Origin: Vibrio ostreae
GTDB taxonomy: Bacteria; Pseudomonadota; Gammaproteobacteria; Enterobacterales; Vibrionaceae
Length of the DNA stretch: 64,000 bases
Reading direction: 5' to 3'
Assembly (NCBI RefSeq): GCF_019226825.1
Contig: NZ_CP076643.1
Span: 496,001-560,000 of the forward strand
The position numbers were made by a program, and so were the translations under genes. The first letter of the stretch is position 1; each line of letters starts with the position of its first letter. Shown one piece after another: positions 1 to 8,167 of this stretch. The notes under the pieces were generated by a model, which ran no database searches, was not told the DNA's origin, and saw only the letters and a list, made by a program, of their open reading frames with translations.

Positions 1-798
1 CAGAATCCAGACAGTCCTTACACGAGTAGTATTTTGATTGATATAGAGAAAGTCCTGGCTGAGCATGGGTACTCAATACTTATGTCGGTCAACAGTTGGC
101 AGGAGAGGCTGGTTTCACACTCTTTAGACTACTTGCTAAAAAGTGATGTGGATGCCCTCATTATTATTTCTGGCAATGTGGATAAAAAACTGATCAAAAA
201 GTGTGCTGATAAAATTCCTGTTGTCGCTGTTGGCTACAACATCGAAGGCGAGAATATCCAATCGATCGCGTTGGATAACATTATGGGAGGATACCTGGCG
301 ACGCTGCATTTAATTCAGCTGGGACACGTCAACATTGCTCATTTAAAAGGTTTACCGAATCATGAAGATGCCATCTCTCGATTTGATGGTTATAAAAAAT
401 CGCTGTTTGAGGCAGGAATTGAATTTAAGGAAAAACTGGTACTGGAAGGAGACTTTAGTATCAAAACAGGCTATGAAAAGACCGTAGAGCTCATTCAGTC
501 TCAAGTCTATTTCTCGGCAATATTTGCGGCCAATGACCTGACGGCATATGGGGCTATAAAGGCGTTACACGATCACGGTTTAAAAGTGCCGGAAGACATT
601 TCTGTGATTGGTTTTGATGATCTGCCTAGTTCGGCTTACTTTACGCCATCGTTGAGCACGTTGCGCCAGCCATTGGATGAAATAGGCGCTATAAGCGCAC
701 GATGCATATTAAAATTATTGTGTGGTGAGGTAGAAACCGTTCGTCTGCCGCCGATCAATTTGATTGCTCGGGAGTCCACTAAATCCCGCTATCGCTAG
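1..798 (+). CDS. LacI-family transcriptional regulator, 5' end outside window
   Basis: The frame is open from the first base, so the gene starts upstream and the N-terminal helix-turn-helix is not visible. What remains is the periplasmic-binding-protein-like effector domain of the LacI/GalR family. It carries the family signature near its end: FAANDLTAYGAIKALHDHGLKVPEDISVIGFDD, followed by a TLRQP stretch and a C-terminal I.REST-type tail. Such proteins repress or activate sugar genes in response to a sugar ligand. It sits convergent to a GH9 glucanase and close to a GH16 enzyme and a LamB porin, so control of beta-glucan or cello-oligosaccharide use is a reasonable inference. The family call is firm; the ligand is unknown. 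Confidence 0.92.
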   Translation, partial: QNPDSPYTSSILIDIEKVLAEHGYSILMSVNSWQERLVSHSLDYLLKSDVDALIIISGNVDKKLIKKCADKIPVVAVGYNIEGENIQSIALDNIMGGYLATLHLIQLGHVNIAHLKGLPNHEDAISRFDGYKKSLFEAGIEFKEKLVLEGDFSIKTGYEKTVELIQSQVYFSAIFAANDLTAYGAIKALHDHGLKVPEDISVIGFDDLPSSAYFTPSLSTLRQPLDEIGAISARCILKLLCGEVETVRLPPINLIARESTKSRYR

Positions 799-811
799 CA
801 GAGATAAGAAA

Positions 812-842
812 AAAGCCGAAAATGGTGTCTATTTTCGGCTTT
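812..842. terminator. Bidirectional intrinsic terminator
   Basis: A perfect 12-bp inverted repeat (AAAGCCGAAAAT at 812-823 and its complement at 831-842) encloses a 7-base loop. It is preceded by an A-run and lies between the convergent lacI-type and GH9 genes, so it can stop transcription from both sides. Confidence 0.85.
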
Positions 843-869
843 GCCATTGAGATGTCACGGTTTCTCTAT

Positions 870-3209
870 TTACTGCACAGCATCCACGCTGTCATCCAAG
901 AAACTGACTGCCCAGAAGAATGGCGCATTCCAGTTGATGGTGATTTCATTCAAGGTCCAAGCTCCGATATCGTCCTTCCAGCAAGTCTGGCCGGTACATT
1001 TTCCTTTCATCGCGGATGCGACGGGATCACTGAAGCTGATCGAGTTCGGACCACCGGACATCACGCCAGGGGCTACCATAGGTGATTGAGGATCCGCGGC
1101 ATGTGCCCAGAAGCGATGGTGTGGATTAAGCAATGGGCGACTGCCGTAGCCGGAAACATAAGATTGATCGAGCGGATTACGGCCTAAGATATAATCCATA
1201 GCGTCAATTATAGCGTTGATATACTTAGGATCCTTGGTGAAATCGTAAGCCAAGCCTAAGAAGATACTGCGATTCATTAAATTGGAATTTGAACCCCATG
1301 GGTACTCTTTCGTATTGTAGGGAATACGATAGCCTTGTGTGGCAATGGACTGATAATATTTGTCTGCGGTTTGAATAATATTAGCGCGTGCTTTTTCAAT
1401 ATCTTGGGCCGGTAAGCTATTCGGTACGATGGCCAGGGTTAAAGTACCCGCGCTACTGACACCTTGCCAGTACAGATCTCCGGTCGAGTCTATATCTCCT
1501 TTCGGCGTACTTAAATAGTAAGGCGATGCTTGAATAAACTGTTTGTATTCTTCTTTACCGGTCGTAACAAATAACTCAGCGGCTGCCCAGTAAAACTCGT
1601 CAGCCAGCTGTGTATCATCGTACGGACCTGAGCCGGTGAAGTTGTCGTAAGCATAAATATTGTTGTGTTGCTTAGCGGCTTGCCACGCTTTTTCCGCTGC
1701 AGTCAGGCAGCGGTTAGCATAGTTGGGATCTGAGTCTTGCCATACTCGTGCACATTGCGCGGCGGTGGCAGCCAAGTTCAGTGTCGCTGCTGTGGTCGGA
1801 TGGCTCAGGAAGCGTTCGCGAGGATCCTTGTGTGGAGGTAATGGCATACCGGTCCAGGCATCATCGGCAACCTTGTGAAAAACCATGCCGCCGGCATCAA
1901 TTTGAGTCAAGGATAACTGGTCCAATTGCTTGGATTGATCACCTACAGGAACCCAAACGGAACTGTTTTCCGGCACTTGCATCGCCATTAAGAAGTCCGT
2001 CATCCAACGCGCTTCATCGAGAAGATCGTTGTTGCCGTTTTGATTTTCCGGGATTTTGACTTTACCGTCTTTAAATGCACTGAACTTGGTTGGGTGGGCT
2101 TGCTGCTCTCGTTCATAGTAGTTGGTCAGGGTCCATACAGAGATCCCGCCGTTGACCACATATTTGCCATGATCACCTGCGTCATACCAGCCACCGGTCA
2201 CATCCAGGGTCAGGTTACAACCGGGCCACTGGTTGCCTTTGGCATCGGTTTGATTAAAGCAGGTCACCACTTCCGGCAGATGGCCCGCCGGACGTGCGAG
2301 ATTAGCTCTTTGGACATACTCGGGAACAATCTCAATGCCGCTGCGTTGCTGATAGAAGAATGATAGCGCATCGTATTTCATATTGTGATAGAGGGTGTTG
2401 TCAATCGCAAAAGGATGGCTTCGACTGCCGTCGACTTCAAGAATGGCTTGATGAAGCGGTGTTTGAACCTGACTAAAATTAATCCATTGTACCTGCTCAC
2501 CGGACGCGTTATTGGTGCCAAAGGGTGTGGTTTGTCCTTTGGCTACCACCTGCTGATTTTCATCCAACAGCTTCCAAGCGACGGGCGACGTGGCTTCAGT
2601 CGCCACGGTTGCGTATTTAGGTCCATGCACAAAATAGCCAACTTGGTTCACTCTCACGTCAGCCAGGTTGGTTTCTTTCACATATTCCGGGCCCGATAAT
2701 TTCACGTCTTTGACACAGACAGTTGTCGGGGATTCGGTGCCCATTTGAAACTGTAATTGGACTTTGTCGTCATTATCTGCAGGCTTAAATGAAAACTGAA
2801 AAGGTTTAAGCTCTTGATTTAAAGAAATATCTTTGAGCAAATGAGTTGTGTATGGTGCACCATTGTGCTGCACGAGAGCCTTGACATTCGTTGCCTGCTT
2901 CGCCAGCGCACTGAATGTTAATTGGTAATCTTCGCCTTTTTGTAACGCCAGGCCCGATTGGCCGAGGATAACATCCCACGGATTTTGCCCTTGTTGGTTA
3001 AAGGTAATGCACCCCATGTTGTCATTTGCAGTCAGCTCCGCACCAGCCGCCCACCAGGAATCGGTGCCTTGTGAAAAGCTGCCATTGGTGAGTAGGTTTT
3101 CTCGGTGCTGGCTGGTACCAGCCGATGGCCCTGAATCGACGGCACAGCCACTCAGTCCAATAAAGCCACAACTGAAAAGAGTCACTATACATAAACGTTG
3201 TTTATTCAT
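870..3209 (-). CDS. GH9 family endoglucanase lipoprotein with N-terminal CBM
   Basis: A 779-residue secreted beta-glucanase. A lipoprotein signal ends at Cys22 (lipobox LSGC), so it is probably anchored to the outer membrane. Residues about 37-175 look like a CBM4/9-type carbohydrate-binding module (ENLLTNGSFSQG...DSWW). Residues about 186-272 are the Ig-like N-terminal domain common to GH9 enzymes (VRVNQVGY), and about 275-770 form the GH9 catalytic domain. The DAGDHGK motif supplies Asp343 and Asp346, an HHRFWAH motif lies near the C-terminus, and Glu755 in LNEITINWN fits the catalytic acid. It should hydrolyse cellulose or mixed-linkage beta-glucan. The start is supported by a CAGAGG ribosome site six bases upstream. 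It is divergent from the GH16 gene, so the two may share control. Confidence 0.95.
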   Translation of the reverse strand: MNKQRLCIVTLFSCGFIGLSGCAVDSGPSAGTSQHRENLLTNGSFSQGTDSWWAAGAELTANDNMGCITFNQQGQNPWDVILGQSGLALQKGEDYQLTFSALAKQATNVKALVQHNGAPYTTHLLKDISLNQELKPFQFSFKPADNDDKVQLQFQMGTESPTTVCVKDVKLSGPEYVKETNLADVRVNQVGYFVHGPKYATVATEATSPVAWKLLDENQQVVAKGQTTPFGTNNASGEQVQWINFSQVQTPLHQAILEVDGSRSHPFAIDNTLYHNMKYDALSFFYQQRSGIEIVPEYVQRANLARPAGHLPEVVTCFNQTDAKGNQWPGCNLTLDVTGGWYDAGDHGKYVVNGGISVWTLTNYYEREQQAHPTKFSAFKDGKVKIPENQNGNNDLLDEARWMTDFLMAMQVPENSSVWVPVGDQSKQLDQLSLTQIDAGGMVFHKVADDAWTGMPLPPHKDPRERFLSHPTTAATLNLAATAAQCARVWQDSDPNYANRCLTAAEKAWQAAKQHNNIYAYDNFTGSGPYDDTQLADEFYWAAAELFVTTGKEEYKQFIQASPYYLSTPKGDIDSTGDLYWQGVSSAGTLTLAIVPNSLPAQDIEKARANIIQTADKYYQSIATQGYRIPYNTKEYPWGSNSNLMNRSIFLGLAYDFTKDPKYINAIIDAMDYILGRNPLDQSYVSGYGSRPLLNPHHRFWAHAADPQSPMVAPGVMSGGPNSISFSDPVASAMKGKCTGQTCWKDDIGAWTLNEITINWNAPFFWAVSFLDDSVDAVQ

Positions 3210-3665
3210 TATAACCTCTGGGATTGTTTAGCAGAAATAATAAGGGTTATCTATTCTGATGACCGTTATAACCTAAATATGCAAGGGTTTAATTAGGTCA
3301 ATTCACTTAGAAATATAAGTATTTTGATAAAACGACATGTTGCTTAACAATGCAAGCGCTATTTTTTAAACTGTGAAGGTTACAGCTAATTAAATAAGCG
3401 ATATAAAGAGGATTTTTAAAGATGAATTCATCTTTCAAGAAATCGTTTCATGACGTTTATGGAAGTGTGATTGAATTCATTTTTCTATTTATTTTCCGAT
3501 AACTCAAATATGTTTTTATGGCTTAGATATAGAAAAAAAATTTTTAATGTCATTAAAGTTGACTCATCGGTCATAGGGACAAAGCTCGATAGTTAGAAGT
3601 AGGTGATTGTCATGCACAATGATCGAACGATACATGAGGTTTCATTATTAAGGATGAGGTTAACA
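3210..3665. promoter_or_regulatory. Divergent GH9/GH16 intergenic control region
   Basis: This AT-rich gap separates the divergent glucanase genes and should hold both promoters. Visible candidates are: an AGCGCT core at 3355-3360 resembling the centre of LacI-type operators; a GATGAATTCATC palindrome at 3421-3432; GAAA-N3-TTTC at 3439-3449, also LacI-operator-like; and TGTGA-N6-TCATT at 3466-3481, a weak CRP-like site. None is proven; the number of candidates in one gap fits sugar and catabolite control. Confidence 0.4.
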
Positions 3666-4364
3666 ATGATTACTACTTTTCGATGCAGTGTGTACGCCAT
3701 ATTACTCAATAGCTTGTTTGTTTCGTCTAGTTTTGCTTTGAATTGGAGTGGAATGAACTGGCAGGTATCAGACGGCTGGAAGAATGAAGGCAGTGAATTT
3801 GACTGTACTTGGCAGGCTAACAATGTTTGGCAAGAGGCTGATTTGTTAATTATGCACGCCAAGTCAGAATCTTACGGCAAGAGCTGTTCTGAAATTCGCA
3901 CTTATGATTATGTCCGCAGGGGGCGCTATGAAGTGGAAATGCAGGCAGGTGCGGTGCCCGGAACCATCAGTTCATTTTTCACTTATGCGGGAGAATCTGG
4001 TACAGCGAGCCATTATGAAGTAGATATCGAATTGATGGGCGGGACCAACTTACTCCACACGAACGTATGGATTAGAGGTCAACAGTTTCCCGTTGATATC
4101 GATTTAGGTCAATATGGCATGTCAATCTGGAATATGGAGAAATATGCCTTTTCCATTGATGAGTATGGCGTGACGTGGGAGGTTTTTAGCCGCTATCAGA
4201 ATAAATGGGTTCAAGTTCGAAGAGCGAGTACCAATGTGAGTAGCTATATGCAGCTATTTATTAATAACTGGATCAGTGCTAACCCTCAGTTCCCGCCAAG
4301 CTATTATAATGGCTCTCCAGCCTACGCTAAGTATCGTACAGTTAGATTTATTCCTTACGAATGA
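3666..4364 (+). CDS. GH16 family beta-glucanase (licheninase-like)
   Basis: A secreted glycoside hydrolase of about 232 residues. The catalytic signature EVDIE gives Glu118 (nucleophile), Asp120 and Glu122 (acid/base), the E-x-D-x-E pattern of GH16. The N-terminus (MITTFRCSVYAILLNSLFVSSSFA) is a signal peptide, and the mature protein begins with LNWSG. The start at 3666 is chosen over the longer frame from 3603 because GAGG lies six bases upstream and a signal peptide follows directly. It probably cleaves beta-1,3/1,4-glucans, complementing the GH9 enzyme. Its stop overlaps or nearly abuts the following lipoprotein gene, suggesting an operon. Confidence 0.9.
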   Translation: MITTFRCSVYAILLNSLFVSSSFALNWSGMNWQVSDGWKNEGSEFDCTWQANNVWQEADLLIMHAKSESYGKSCSEIRTYDYVRRGRYEVEMQAGAVPGTISSFFTYAGESGTASHYEVDIELMGGTNLLHTNVWIRGQQFPVDIDLGQYGMSIWNMEKYAFSIDEYGVTWEVFSRYQNKWVQVRRASTNVSSYMQLFINNWISANPQFPPSYYNGSPAYAKYRTVRFIPYE

Positions 4365-4402
4365 ATGCGATTAAAAAATTGCCAATAATGAGAGTGTACA
4401 TA

Positions 4403-5623
4403 ATGAATATAATAATTAAAAAGTCGGTTCTTTTCTCTTTATTCCCTCTGATCATTACAGGGTGTAAATTTGATAAAGAGATCGATCATCTGGACGTTCA
4501 ACCAACGGAGCAATCAAAACTGTTGGGTGTGAATGCCCTCGGATCGGTATCTGCTTGGGTTCAATCAGAAAGTGACGGTTGGAATGTCACGGAGGTCAGT
4601 GGTTCACCTGCCAGCATGACCGGTATCAATGCGGTGTTGATTAACAATAACGGGCAAAATGATACAGCCGACATACAGATTTCGGGTACTGGCAGTCATA
4701 TTTTCATGCTCAAATCTGAATCGGCTATGAATCTGAGTCAGTATCAGTCCGGCTTTTTGCAATTTAAACTCCGAGCTAAAAGTGCTCTGCCGTCATCCAT
4801 CGTGGTGTCAATTGATAACGAATGGCCAAACAGGAGCAGTTTGGTTGTTTCTGACGCATTAGAGGAATTAGCAGGGGGCGGGCAGTGGGAAACCCTGACT
4901 GTGCCAGTACAGTGTTTCCAACCTTTTGATGGTGCCACCGCAATTGATTTAACTAAAGTGGGGACGCCGTTTCATCTCGATGTCCAGCAGCCGTTTGATT
5001 ACGAGATAACCGACGTAGAATATAGATTGAATGCGGGCACGGACTCCGTCCTGATTAGCTGTGGCTCAGATCCGGCTTCAAGTGGCGTTAATCAACCACC
5101 TGCTCTGCAAAGTACGGATATCGCGCTTTACTATTCCGGTGATAAAGCGCAGGCGCAAGATTACTCTTCTGTTTATCCATTGAATAGCTTTGGGTTTGAT
5201 GTAGCAGAAAACAATCAAGTGATTCACGTTTCATCGTCTGATAATGGCGGCGTTTTTCTTGGAAGCGATAGTGCAGACAAGAATTTTTCTGCAGTTCAGG
5301 ATAAGTTCATCAGCCTCGACCTGATGGTTAAGAGTTACGGAGAAACCAATGGTATCCAGCTTCGAATGGATGGGATTACTGAAGATTTCAATACATTCTT
5401 GACCCTGGATAATGCGATTTTACCCGCTGATAATGAATGGTATCGCTGTCAATTACCGATAGGCTCATTGATCCCACAAGGTAATCTGACTCAAGTTAGA
5501 AAAGCGCTATATCTGTCCGGGCCTTGGGATAGCATGAATAATTTGGATTTTTCCTTTACTAATGTTGCCGTCAGAAGCGAAGAGGAGGGCTATAACCCTT
5601 CATCCCCATGCGTAAAATTATAA
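4403..5623 (+). CDS. Lipoprotein with ExoP-C-like galactose-binding-fold domains
   Basis: A lipoprotein of about 406 residues with lipobox ITGC. The first half (SGFLQFKLRAKSALPSSIVVSIDNEWPNRSSL...GGGQWETLTVPVQCF) resembles the ExoP-type C-terminal jelly-roll domain found after the catalytic part of some GH3 glucosidases. The second half repeats the same kind of pattern (FISLDLMVKSYGETNGIQLRMDG...NEWYRCQLPIGSL), so it may hold two such domains with no catalytic domain. An upstream in-frame ATG at 4361 overlaps the GH16 stop but has no ribosome site. The ATG at 4403 begins a classic lipoprotein signal and is preferred. It may be a surface glucan-binding protein helping the neighbouring GH9, GH16 and LamB proteins. 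The domain call is by eye; the function is inference. Confidence 0.65.
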   Translation: MNIIIKKSVLFSLFPLIITGCKFDKEIDHLDVQPTEQSKLLGVNALGSVSAWVQSESDGWNVTEVSGSPASMTGINAVLINNNGQNDTADIQISGTGSHIFMLKSESAMNLSQYQSGFLQFKLRAKSALPSSIVVSIDNEWPNRSSLVVSDALEELAGGGQWETLTVPVQCFQPFDGATAIDLTKVGTPFHLDVQQPFDYEITDVEYRLNAGTDSVLISCGSDPASSGVNQPPALQSTDIALYYSGDKAQAQDYSSVYPLNSFGFDVAENNQVIHVSSSDNGGVFLGSDSADKNFSAVQDKFISLDLMVKSYGETNGIQLRMDGITEDFNTFLTLDNAILPADNEWYRCQLPIGSLIPQGNLTQVRKALYLSGPWDSMNNLDFSFTNVAVRSEEEGYNPSSPCVKL

Positions 5624-5645
5624 TTTTTTTAAATTTCACCATTTA

Positions 5646-5695
5646 TAAGAATATCAATTCTTAATAGAAAAAAACATTAACTGATACAGTTAATG
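5646..5695. promoter_or_regulatory. Two inverted repeats upstream of the lamB-like gene
   Basis: TAAGAAT (5646-5652) pairs with ATTCTTA (5657-5663). Immediately after, CATTAACTG (5675-5683) pairs perfectly with CAGTTAATG (5687-5695) around ATA. They could terminate the upstream operon or be an operator for the porin gene, which starts 95 bases downstream. No clear T-run follows, so an operator role is at least as likely. Confidence 0.4.
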
Positions 5696-5789
5696 AGTGA
5701 CATCGCTTTCTCTATAAATTTACTAATAAGTGTATTAATAGCGTTGTCAATTTTAAATAAAAATTACTGTCTAATAATAGGTATAAGAA

Positions 5790-6980
5790 ATGAAAGCGTT
5801 AAAATTAATCTCTGCTTGTATTGCTTTGAGTTCTCCATTTTTATCCACCTCTACTCTTGCAGCAAATATAGAAGGTTTCAACTTTACCGGTTACGCTCGA
5901 TACGGCGGCGCATTTCAAAATAGTGACGAAAAATTAGTAACCACGGCCGGAGCATTGAACGGCAATGCAACCGGTCGCCTGGGAAATGAAAACAACGGCG
6001 GAGAATTTGCCCTGTCGAGAACATTTACCAGTGATCAAGGGGCAAAATGGGACATCGTGGTGATGTTTGACCATTACTCTGATGAGTCCTGGGCCCAAAA
6101 CGGCGGCGTGAAACTGAAAAAAGCTTATGCCAGTGTTACTAACTTCCTGCCTTCACAGCCAGAGTTGCGTGTCTGGGCGGGGCGTGACTTTCATCAGCGA
6201 CCTCAAACGGATCTCAATGACTATTTTTGGATGACTCATGATGGTCAAGGGGGTGGTTTTTATAATCTGAACTTAGGCGGAGTAAAGCTTGACCTGGGAG
6301 GTATAGCGCAGGTTCAAGGCGATATGGTCGGAGACAGCGGTAAATATGGCATTACCTCGAAAATACACGGGATGCGGATTTTTGATAAAGCTGATCTGTC
6401 TTTCTATGCAAACTACGGCTTCGCATCTGAGAAAGCCAAAGAACAGCCTTATTATGATACCAAAGCTTATCAGTTGGCAGCGGATCTTTCGATGAATGGA
6501 CATCAGTTATTATTCCGTTATTCGAATAATGCCAAAGATAGTGTGTTTGATCTGGTTGAAGATCAGGAAGCCTGGTTAGTGAGTTACAATGGTAAAACCG
6601 ATTTTTCTGACAAAGCCGGAGTACAGTATTTAGCTGCTTATCAGTTCCTGGATGTCGCCGATTATAATGATCGAGCGAACTACAACGTAATTATCAGACC
6701 AACGTATGCGTGGGACAGTATTAATTCCACCTGGATTGAGGGTGGTTACAGCATCGTGGATTATAAAGATGTTGATGCCACAAACTCTTCATGGAAAATA
6801 ACTGTTTCGCAAAACATTGCCATCGGCTCTCAAACTTGGGCACGTCCGATGTTACGTTTCTATACCACAGTGGGCAGTGCAGACAATGAATATGTTGGTT
6901 TTGATTCTGCCACGGGTGAAATGCAGTCAACTCGTCTCGATACGCTCACCTTCGGCGCAATGTTTGAAGCTTGGTGGTAA
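5790..6980 (+). CDS. LamB-family maltoporin-like carbohydrate porin
   Basis: A 396-residue outer-membrane porin with a signal peptide (MKALKLISACIALSSPFLSTSTLA). LamB hallmarks are seen: FTGYARYGG at the mature N-terminus, RLGNE, VWAGRDFHQRPQTDLNDYFWMTHDGQGGGFYNL in the middle, and a C-terminal beta-strand ending in aromatic residues (FGAMFEAWW), as needed for BAM insertion. It should form a trimeric channel for oligosaccharides. Its place after two beta-glucanases and a lipoprotein suggests cello- or gluco-oligosaccharides rather than maltodextrins. No inner-membrane transporter for these sugars lies in the window. Confidence 0.9.
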   Translation: MKALKLISACIALSSPFLSTSTLAANIEGFNFTGYARYGGAFQNSDEKLVTTAGALNGNATGRLGNENNGGEFALSRTFTSDQGAKWDIVVMFDHYSDESWAQNGGVKLKKAYASVTNFLPSQPELRVWAGRDFHQRPQTDLNDYFWMTHDGQGGGFYNLNLGGVKLDLGGIAQVQGDMVGDSGKYGITSKIHGMRIFDKADLSFYANYGFASEKAKEQPYYDTKAYQLAADLSMNGHQLLFRYSNNAKDSVFDLVEDQEAWLVSYNGKTDFSDKAGVQYLAAYQFLDVADYNDRANYNVIIRPTYAWDSINSTWIEGGYSIVDYKDVDATNSSWKITVSQNIAIGSQTWARPMLRFYTTVGSADNEYVGFDSATGEMQSTRLDTLTFGAMFEAWW

Positions 6981-7501
6981 ATGATATTGAACCATGAAGG
7001 TGGCTAGAACCAGCCTGATGTCATCGGCCGTGGTCAAGTTAAATCTGGCACTTGATCCCGGCCTAGTCTGCTCTATTGCTCAATACCGTTCCATTGCTCA
7101 ATGCCGTATGGATGCAAGCTTCGGTGTCTTTTTGTCTGATACTCTTTCTCTTCTGATATGCTGTGATTGCCATTTCATTGAAGCATCAAATGTCGACCTA
7201 TTAAATTAAAATACAATTAATACAGTATGTTAATTTATTCATGAAACTAATGTGATCGGCTTCGAGTCGCTCACTCATCTACCACCGACATGCATTTCTT
7301 TTGATAGAATTGTTATATGTGTGATCAAGGTTAAAAATAAGTGAGCATGGGTGCGTAAATGAGTAAGATTAGTGTAAATTTGCGCCTTGGCTGACACGTT
7401 AGCGTGGTCGGCCGATATGTGATGTCGGTATTGGGCACTTTTTACTCATTATCATATGAGTTGAATAAGCCATTTGCTATTCAGGGAAGTCAAAAAGAGC
7501 A
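6981..7501. other. Intergenic region with no supported gene
   Basis: About 520 bases without a convincing gene. A 71-codon frame at 6994-7209 has no family character or ribosome site. The stretch includes an imperfect two-copy tandem repeat (attgctcaataccgt at 7075-7089 and a 14/15 copy at 7093-7107) and a small hairpin around 7389-7413 ahead of the response-regulator gene. The promoter of the tctD-like operon should lie in the last 200 bases. Confidence 0.5.
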
Positions 7502-8167
7502 ATGCGAGTTTTAATTGTTGAGGATGATCGATTAATCAGTGAGTCATTAGAGCAACGCTTCAATGACCTTGGCCATGGCGTAGACTGTGCTTATGATGGT
7601 GATGTTGCCTATTCACTGATCAGTCACACACAGTATGATTTGATTATTTTAGACCTTAATTTACCCAAACGAAGCGGAGAAGAAATCACTAAAAAAATCC
7701 GCCAACTTTCAAATACGCCTATCCTGATTCTAACTGCGCGAAAACAGGTGTTCGACCGAATTAATTTACTTGATCTCGGCGCGGATGATTTTTTAAGTAA
7801 ACCTTTCGACTTAGGCGAACTTGAGGCACGCTGCAGAAGTATTGTTCGGCGTAGTCGTGGCAATGATCATAATGTAATAGAGTTGGGTAATCTTAGTTTT
7901 GATTCAGTCACGGCGACAGTGAAAGTTAATGGAGAAAATATACAGCTTAAACAGCGGGAATATCGTCTGCTTGAAGTGTTTATTACTCACCCTAATCGAG
8001 TTTTGAGTAAAGAAGAAATTATTGATCACTTATATGGCTATGATAATCCGCCCAACCAAAATGCTATTGAAACTTATGTTGGGCGATTACGCAGGGCACT
8101 TGCGAATAGCGATGTAGAGATTAAAACTCTTCGAGGGTTGGGTTATGTTTTAGCTGTGCCAGCATGA
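7502..8167 (+). CDS. OmpR-family response regulator, TctD-like
   Basis: A 221-residue two-component regulator. The receiver domain (about 1-115) has the acidic pair in VEDDRL, the phosphorylatable Asp51 in LIILDLNLP and the conserved Lys in LSKPFDLGELEAR. A winged-helix OmpR/PhoB DNA-binding domain fills residues about 125-220 (QREYRLLEVFITHPNRVLSKEEI...IETYVGRLRRAL). It overlaps the histidine kinase gene by four bases (ATGA). The association with tctC/tctA-type genes downstream fits the TctD/TctE pair that controls tricarboxylate transport in enterobacteria. The exact target operon is inferred from position. Confidence 0.93.
   Translation: MRVLIVEDDRLISESLEQRFNDLGHGVDCAYDGDVAYSLISHTQYDLIILDLNLPKRSGEEITKKIRQLSNTPILILTARKQVFDRINLLDLGADDFLSKPFDLGELEARCRSIVRRSRGNDHNVIELGNLSFDSVTATVKVNGENIQLKQREYRLLEVFITHPNRVLSKEEIIDHLYGYDNPPNQNAIETYVGRLRRALANSDVEIKTLRGLGYVLAVPA

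Noticed and set aside
6994-7209. 71-codon plus-strand frame after the porin gene
   Set aside because: No ribosome site, no family character and it contains a recent tandem repeat; treated as non-coding.
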